A stretch of DNA of 11,056 nucleotides from Ectocarpus siliculosus (lineage: Eukaryota > Sar > Phaeophyceae > Ectocarpales > Ectocarpaceae). How positions within the stretch are numbered: the first letter of the stretch is position 1; each line of letters begins with the position of its first letter. The translations under genes and the position numbers were made by a program. Location: NCBI GenBank assembly GCA_000310025.1, contig FN649752.1:3908346-3919401 (forward strand), read 5' to 3'. Shown here piece by piece: positions 8,201 through 11,056 of this stretch. The notes beneath the pieces were generated by a model. That model did not search any database, was not told the DNA's origin, and saw nothing but the letters and a program-made list of their open reading frames with translations.

Positions 8201-10735
8201 AGGTTTGACGTTTCGCCAACACAACACAACAACTGATACATGCGTGGTGATGGGGACAGCAAAGAAAATTTTTGTCAGTAATGTAAAATAAAAAATAAAA
8301 AATAGGGGATTCGGGTGTCTTTGAACACACGAACAAGGGGGGGGAGCTATATACGAGCCTCCTGTTCGTGAATAGTGCCATGCCATCACACATCACACAT
8401 CACACATCGCAGGCCGCACTCACGTGTCCTGCTTGAAAACCAGCGCCTCGATGTACAGCATCCTCCTCGCCAGCTCCTCCACCGCCGCCCTCCCCGCGGC
8501 CACCGAGCACGGCCCTAGGCTCAACGGCCCCTGGGTTTCCAAGACAGGCATGCTCCCCTCCTGAAAGATCGCGCCGCTCCCTCCCACCAGCTCCGACGTC
8601 GCCTGCTGCTGCTGCTTCTTGGGCTCGGTGAAAGAAGGCGTCGCCCCCCCGGCGGGGACGTCGGTCTCGCGTCCCCCCCCTCCCCCTCTGTTCTGGTCGG
8701 CGCCTTGCCCCGCGAAGGAGACTCCGAGTCTCCACTCGGTGCACGCCTGCCCCTCCCACCCCGGGCCTACGACAAAGCTGTGGTGCAGCCTGCTTTCGCT
8801 CTCTAGGAGGGCACCCTGCAGTTTTTTTTTTTTTTTTGGGGGGGGACTTGTCAACCGCGTGGCGGAGGGGTTGTTGTATTCTTGTGTGTTGTTGTAATAC
8901 CTTCACATTGAAACACATTCCTGAGCCTGCCCAGTAGCTTCCAACAATACGGTCCATCTTGTTGTTGTTGCTGCTGCTGCTGCGGTGTTGTTTGCGCCAT
9001 AAAAAAAAAGGTTCTGATCTGATCTCGGCTCACGCCATTATAACGCCCGGGGCACAGTAGTACCTCCCAAATATGAAACATGGCACAGAAGTGAACGGAC
9101 GGGACTCAGAAAAAACCAACCGAACGCGATTGGGAATAAGAGATACGTGATTGGAAACGTGCAGAGCAAGGTCGGCTTTGTGCGTGGTGTAGCAAGACCG
9201 TTCGCGGCGGCGGCCGCAGCTGCCACCGACGGCAACGGCAACAAAAGAGCGATTATCATCATCTTCACTACACTACAGCAGTGTTTCGTGCGGTGTAGGT
9301 TGGCTCTCCCTCCCCAACATGCATTACTGACAACAGCAGCGCGCCCACATACAGGGGTAGCACAGAACACGGCACCACACAAAGGACTCATATTTTTGCC
9401 CCGAGGGTATATCGTTTCCTATATAGAATTTAGTGCAGGATGTCGTCCAACGGAGCACCTGTTCTCATGGTCAACAAATGCTTGAGCTTATCTCTTCTTG
9501 GGTCTCAAGTGCAAAAATAAACCTCCACGTTCCTACGTGGTGACATGTTGTTCTCTGCCAACAGTGCTGCGGGCACAGGCGGCCCGACTGCATTATAAGA
9601 TGGCCAACAACGGGAATCTGAATTCAGTCACCACACTGAGTTCAAACAACTAGACACGGCCATGCGAAGAGAGAGAGAAGCAACCTGCACCCGAAATTGC
9701 CAAAATGGTCATGTTGCCGAGCGCGCTCGGTCGAGAGAGGCGAGCGGCCTGAACGGATTGCCCACCTTGACCATGTCGATGGCCGCGTAGTCAAGCGCCT
9801 GCTGTAGCGGCTCTCCCTGCCCATCCGTGAGAAGCACGTCCGACAGCACCTGAAAAAAAACACACACACATCCCATCAAACTCCTACACAATTTACCCGA
9901 CCACCATGCCAAGTTACCATGGTCCCGCAGGCAGTAAGTACACGACGAACATCATCACAACCTTTGGGAACAGTCGTGCTGCATGATTTTCAAATTTCCG
10001 AGACAAAACAGGAAAACTCGTTAGTTGGCGGCAGGGAGAAACCATGCACGTCTTTCCGAACAAAGTTGGATTATTGGATTAAAACACAAAAAAAACGAAC
10101 GCTGCCACAAGTGTCAACAAACACAATTTTCACAACTTGGACATAGCTCGAAGCCGAAAAGGCCCAGGGAGATGACGAGGTCCTCCCGAGGCGACTAGAT
10201 AGACAAGACTATGATTGGTTATTTGGGGTGATGGCTTCTTCTTCTTTTTTTAATATATATTTCAGGTTTGGGGACGCAAAATGCGCTACTATACAGCAGT
10301 ATCGACCGGTTTGTAGAGCTCAATTGCTCTACAACCAACAACAAGGGGCTGTCAACCCCGAAACACGAGGGTGGTTCTTGTCAACATGTCGTCAAGAGCT
10401 AGCTGTCATTCCGTGCGCTTGTCGGTCGAGTGTAGCACCCTCCGCCCTTGTGCAGCAGCAACGTACTCATCGATCTTCTTTGTGTTTACGAATCGATCGC
10501 ACGCCTGCTGTGCACTAGCTCGAGCTCTCACGGCACAGCTGTAAACATACATGTATTTAAAAAAATAGCGTCCCCAAAGACACCAGCAGCAGCAATAATA
10601 GATTACCTTTACGACCACGAGCTTGCCCGACTGAGAGAGCCCCGTGTCCTTCAGCCCCTGCGCCAGCCGCCTGGGCGTCTCCGCGACGATCGTGTCCACC
10701 GATACCAGGAGGTCTCCTAGCCGAACACCCGCCGC
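2081..10735 (-). CDS. Multidomain bromodomain chromatin protein (PDZ / WHIM-like / BRWD-type / bromodomain / ARF-like tudor), partial, 13 exons
   Basis: Exons (transcript order): 10735-10607, 9849-9766, 8957-8901, 8815-8424, 7899-7791, 7348-7190, 6520-6371, 5955-5796, 5443-5262, 4478-4318, 4127-4013, 3581-2756, 2298-2081. All 12 introns are GT...AG. Their phases (0,0,0,2,0,0,0,1,0,2,0,1) join exactly, and the sum, 2742 bases, gives 913 residues plus TAG. Domains in order: PDZ C-terminal half, WHIM-like helices, GDEV...GH motif, bromodomain, low-complexity insert, tudor-like module. Several of these are read from motifs by eye. Known families with parts of this set are BRWD/PHIP (GDEV, tudor, bromodomain), BAZ/WSTF (WHIM, bromodomain) and plant ARFs (tudor-like ancillary domain). 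I know of no standard family with all of them. A nuclear acetyl-chromatin or histone reader role is inferred. The N-terminus is outside the window and the C-terminus is uncertain. Confidence 0.82.
2529..2564. repeat. 9-bp tandem repeat, four units
   Basis: Four copies of AACAAAATY in tandem, inside the intron 2299-2755. Confidence 0.9.
2721..2752. repeat. GGYAC/ACGGT short tandem repeat beside a 5' splice site
   Basis: Repeated ggcacggt/acggt units. On the transcript strand they begin a few bases after the donor GTGCGT at 2755. Confidence 0.8.
2756..3581 (-). CDS. Exon: Ala/Pro/Ser-rich insert and first part of ARF/BRWD-like tudor module (residues 567-841 plus split codon)
   Basis: It starts VFYDKLVGIKYGTPDEEEKH with a basic KKKPPK stretch (possible nuclear signal). 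About 200 residues of low complexity follow, with several poly-Ala tracts of 6-9, many SP/TP sites and few hydrophobics. It ends in a folded segment: GGVLRVSMRLSNEMPEFVVV, TSKYDEAMTFNW, EMHIQMAFMEEP. That last part matches the 'PDFLV-x-x-x-(F/Y)-D-x-A-x-x-x-W' block before the tudor barrel in BRWD/PHIP, and the 'F-x-V-x-x-x-K(F/Y)-x-x-A-(x)n-M-x-M-x-F' block of plant ARFs. The acceptor is GCTGTCAG and the donor CCAG|GTGCGT. The opposite strand is also open for 251 codons, but only as a mirror of the GCN repeats. Confidence 0.86.
3856..3879. repeat. (GTGCTAA)3 tandem repeat
   Basis: Three exact 7-bp units in the intron 3582-4012. A second small array, (CATGAC)3, lies at about 3964-3982 in the same intron, roughly 30 bases from its donor. 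Confidence 0.85.
4013..4127 (-). CDS. Exon: acidic linker (residues 528-566)
   Basis: It reads (R)QLGFDTGTAEEDDIGRGG, then QESDEDDDYGQPDTASIARQ. About a third of the residues are Asp or Glu. Acidic stretches of this kind are common in histone-contacting proteins, but nothing more specific can be said. The acceptor GGTCCAG completes the split Arg codon. The donor is CAG|GTAGGT, phase 0. Confidence 0.8.
4318..4478 (-). CDS. Exon: helix C end and post-bromodomain helices (residues 475-527 plus split codon)
   Basis: It encodes VGMETLDEPKLAAELGKTVE, then DGKRLEALWNKHMSAAISAS and PELATMPGMQKLA. It is strongly helical and charged, continuing from ADAAVN at the end of the bromodomain core. The acceptor is CGTCCTAG and the donor AAG|GTATGC, phase 2. 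No separate domain recognised. It may pack on the bromodomain or link it to the acidic segment that follows. Confidence 0.84.
4760..5151. repeat. Degenerate tandem repeat, unit about 95-130 bp, about four copies
   Basis: The signature 'agagcggtgtcgtgctTaagacacc' in varied form recurs near 4765, 4853, 4966 and 5095. Each copy is followed by a second shared signature of the type '(a)tagataccaagtgacc' or 'gatagcaagtgactc'. The last copy ends in 'caagctaagtgatg' and runs directly into the GTGAT array. Confidence 0.6.
5152..5232. repeat. (GTGAT)n pentanucleotide array
   Basis: About ten near-perfect GTGAT units run to about 5204, then decay into variants (GTGAC, TATGAT, GTGTGAT). The array lies inside the intron 4479-5261, starting roughly 30 bases downstream of the bromodomain exon's 5' splice site in transcript direction. 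Confidence 0.95.
5262..5443 (-). CDS. Exon: bromodomain core, ZA loop to helix C (residues 414-474), atypical Cys at the acetyl-lysine Asn position
   Basis: It reads (D)YYDVISEPMDLNKLWKR, then Y-R-SVEEFKRELALVASNC, then RLYCQDKFPTL and PAADAAVN. The order PDYY-x-x-I-x-x-PMDL, F-x-x-(E/D)-(x)n-NC-x-x-Y is diagnostic for a bromodomain. Canonical members have NCxxYN, whose last Asn hydrogen-bonds acetyl-lysine. Here it is NCRLYC, with TGC at 5310-5312. Substitution at this site is known in some BRWD/PHIP bromodomains. Binding may be altered or lost (inference). The acceptor is AAAAAAG (purine-rich just before the site) and the donor a perfect GTGAGT. Confidence 0.94.
5741..5757. repeat. (CTG/CAG)n microsatellite
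   Basis: Nearly six CTG/CAG triplets (17 bp) in the intron 5444-5795, about 40 bases downstream of its 5' splice site. Confidence 0.9.
5796..5955 (-). CDS. Exon: bromodomain helix Z and start of ZA loop (residues 361-413 plus split codon)
   Basis: It begins PTPVPRSFEELGLLPPTEPF. A helix follows containing LLKKAVKAMRERADVAHF, then LVPVSRTIYP. This is the alpha-Z helix and the 'F-x-x-P-V' shelf of a bromodomain. BRWD first bromodomains have the same 'AFVAPVD' style. The acceptor is CACGCACAG. Two donors exist: CCT|GTGAGC at 5817 and CCAG|GTGAGC at 5795. Only the second joins in phase with the next exon, giving P-D-Y-Y, the exact bromodomain consensus, so it was chosen. There is no Trp in the shelf (FLVPV instead of WPF). 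Confidence 0.86.
6371..6520 (-). CDS. Exon: beta-rich part of BRWD-like module (residues 311-360)
   Basis: The frame contains VKSISYHQGG, a basic SSRRAKG loop, then PFATIELE, ending at a good donor GAG|GTGAGG. In BRWD/PHIP proteins the GDEV block is followed by a similar pair of strands ('V-x-x-I-x-Y' ... 'L-x-L-x-F'), so this exon fits its neighbour. The acceptor could be GTGGCCAG (used here) or GTCCAG, which would start the exon at 6460. Both are phase 0 and differ by 20 residues (AKAGYRGVWGSDPPRPGTVQ). I prefer the longer form because its spacing from the GDEV motif is closer to that in BRWD proteins. Confidence 0.75.
7190..7348 (-). CDS. Exon: BRWD/PHIP-type GDEV motif (residues 258-310)
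   Basis: It encodes DVIDWQAAQGCYSELDRRKF and later MPDKGDEVLYYGDGHVLSLE. BRWD1/BRWD3/PHIP proteins have a near-identical 'P-x-x-GDEV-x-Y-x-x-x-GH' sequence at the start of their tudor-like histone-reading region. The first part (VIDWQAA) completes the helix of the WHIM-like segment. The acceptor is excellent (a run of T, then CTCGCCAG) and the donor is GAG|GTACAG, phase 0 both sides. Unlike animal and plant BRWD proteins, no WD40 repeats precede the motif in the visible part. Confidence 0.88.
7616..7652. repeat. (ATACG)n microsatellite
   Basis: Five to seven units of ATACG with AAACG variants, inside the intron 7349-7790. Confidence 0.9.
7791..7899 (-). CDS. Exon: WHIM/WSTF-like helical segment (residues 221-257)
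   Basis: The split codon joins to Thr, then VVDARWSEFGRRRKWRTFV and NNAQTAPQLLAAWGAFK. The pattern W-(x)n-RR-x-WR-x-x-(V)-x-x-A-x-(T/S)-x-x-(Q/E)L with a following helix is typical of the C-terminal WHIM block of WSTF/ACF1/BAZ proteins and plant DDT-PHD proteins. There it helps contact the ISWI ATPase and linker DNA (family knowledge). The match is by eye and short. The acceptor is GTGTGCAG (phase 2) and the donor AAG|GTGAAA (phase 0). If the call is right, a DDT domain would be expected further upstream, outside the window. Confidence 0.78.
8388..8409. repeat. (CACACAT)3 tandem repeat
   Basis: Three 7-bp units just downstream (transcript strand) of the GTGAGT donor at 8423, in the intron 7900-8423. 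Confidence 0.85.
8424..8815 (-). CDS. Exon: unknown beta segment, Gly/Gln-rich linker, start of WHIM-like helix (residues 91-220 plus split codon)
   Basis: It opens with GALLESESRLHHSFVVGPGW and continues to WRLGVSFAGQG, a probable folded segment. A low-complexity linker with GGGGG and a KKQQQQ run follows. It ends with a predicted helix containing AAVEELARRMLYIEAL, then VFKQD. The last part resembles the 'LExxL' helix of the WHIM region of WSTF/BAZ-like proteins, continued in the next exon. The donor is a perfect GTGAGT. The acceptor CTGCAG is preceded by A16 rather than pyrimidines. Another frame is also open across most of this exon but reads as Arg/Gly-rich shadow sequence and does not splice in phase. 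Confidence 0.78.
8901..8957 (-). CDS. Exon: short segment of unknown fold with GSYWAGSG motif (residues 72-90)
   Basis: The 19 codons begin MDRIVGSYWAGSGMCFNVK and end at donor AAG|GTATTAC. The frame is chosen because it is phase 0 on both sides and joins the next exon's clear frame. A second frame over the same bases, containing DGPYCWKLLGRLRNVF, leaves phase 1 and does not join the next exon. The proposed acceptor is the AG in CAACAAG, directly after a (CAG)4(CAA)4 tract and without a good pyrimidine tract, so the left boundary is the least certain of the model. The aromatic and glycine pattern looks like a folded beta segment continuing into the following exon (GALLESES...HHSFVVG). No family recognised. 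Confidence 0.5.
8960..8984 (-). repeat. (CAG)4(CAA)4 tract at a 3' splice site
   Basis: On the transcript strand CAG triplets, then CAA triplets, end in the AAG proposed as acceptor for the exon starting at 8957. Every CAG is itself a potential acceptor. Confidence 0.85.
9766..9849 (-). CDS. Exon: end of PDZ region and helical linker (residues 44-71)
   Basis: After a strong acceptor (T-rich tract, then TTTCAG) the frame reads VLSDVLLTDGQGEPLQQALD followed by YAAIDMVK and a donor AAG|GTGGGC. It is 28 codons, phase 0 on both sides, and fits directly behind KLVVVK of the preceding exon. The segment resembles a continuation of the last PDZ strand followed by an amphipathic helix. I do not recognise a separate domain. 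An alternative is read-through of the weak donor, but the frame then meets a stop after 18 more residues, which favours splicing here. Confidence 0.6.
10311..10334. repeat. Perfect inverted repeat, 9-bp arms, 6-base loop
   Basis: Arms TTGTAGAGC and GCTCTACAA around TCAATT, in the intron 9850-10606. It could form a hairpin; no function is evident. Confidence 0.8.
10607..10735 (-). CDS. Exon: C-terminal half of a PDZ-like domain (residues 1-43 of the visible product)
   Basis: The exon encodes AAGVRLGDLLVSVD, then a helix containing TPRRLAQGLKD, then the strand KLVVVK. This is the usual PDZ order: the 'AG-x-x-x-GD-x-(I/L)-x-x-V' turn, the alpha-B helix after 'TP', and the last beta strand. PDZ domains bind C-terminal or internal peptides, so a scaffold role is inferred. 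The donor is AAG|GTAATC and the acceptor CTGTCCAG, phase 0 on both sides. The four residues just upstream in the same open frame read GPVQ, which would continue the PDZ consensus (GPAxxAG). The true exon may therefore start earlier, for example after the CCACAG that ends at 10804. The PDZ N-terminal half, with its carboxylate-binding loop, is not recognisable and may lie outside the window. Confidence 0.68.
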
Positions 10736-11056
10736 CTGGACAGGGCCGCACGTATCCAGAGCGAGAGAACAAGGGTTGAAGGGTATGGCCGAGCTTTCTA
10801 AGGCTGTGGACCAGGAAGCACATGACGAAAGGCAGCTTTCGAAACAGGGGTGTGCGTGCACATAACAGATCGAAACGGTTTAGGGGTAGCAGGAGTGATC
10901 GAACTGTATCGAAACTAAGGGGAAGGTGTCAACACATCCAGTTTCTTTACATCCACTCAAACGCGATTATCTTGGCCTATACCGGAATTGAAACCAACCC
11001 CAAACACGAGCACCCAAAAAAAAAAAAAACACACACACACACACAGCTAATGGCAT
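10736..11056 (-). other. Probable intron or unresolved upstream coding sequence of the same gene
   Basis: No clear exon is seen. On the minus strand an open frame extends upstream of the PDZ exon to about 10861, and part of it (GPVQ immediately upstream) might be coding. The far right end has A13 followed by a (CA)n run at about 11016-11045. Confidence 0.45.

Noticed and set aside
8400-8800. Minus-strand frame rich in Arg/Gly (RRPEQRGRGG type) over the long exon
   Set aside because: Out of phase with both splice junctions. The alternative frame gives a better protein and ends exactly at a GTGAGT donor in phase with the next exon.

Overview
The window looks like nuclear DNA of an intron-rich eukaryotic alga or related heterokont. 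Base composition is balanced, introns run from 85 to about 800 bases, and short exons are bounded by GT...AG sites. CAG/GCN triplet tracts, poly-G/C runs and many microsatellites are present. A brown alga of the Ectocarpus type is my best guess. This is inferred from gene style only; no marker gene in the window fixes the taxon. No bacterial operon, tRNA, rRNA or CRISPR array was seen.

One gene dominates. It is on the minus strand, so its N-terminal side is on the right. I reconstruct 13 exons between about 10735 and 2081, joined by 12 GT-AG introns whose phases all agree, giving one uninterrupted reading frame of about 913 residues. The N-terminus lies beyond the right edge. The C-terminus is either the TAG at 2081-2083 or a further exon.

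From N- to C-terminus the product carries: the C-terminal half of a PDZ-like domain (10607-10735); two short exons of unknown fold (9766-9849, 8901-8957); a long exon with a Gln/Gly-rich linker (8424-8815); a WHIM/WSTF-like helical segment (8424-7791); a P..GDEV.YY..GH motif as in BRWD/PHIP proteins (7190-7348); a beta-rich exon (6371-6520); a bromodomain split over three exons (5955-4318); an acidic linker (4013-4127); a 220-residue Ala/Pro/Ser-rich insert; and a tudor-like module ending in VNPWEVE (3581-2162). That module matches the BRWD/PHIP tudor region and the ancillary domain of plant auxin response factors. The bromodomain has Cys where the acetyl-lysine-binding Asn normally sits. The product is most likely a nuclear chromatin reader or remodeller subunit.

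The flanks hold no convincing gene. Positions 1-2080 are low complexity, and the first 300 bases resemble poor-quality contig-end sequence. Positions 10736-11056 look intronic. The introns carry several tandem repeats, including a degenerate ~110-130 bp repeat that runs into a GTGAT array (4760-5232).
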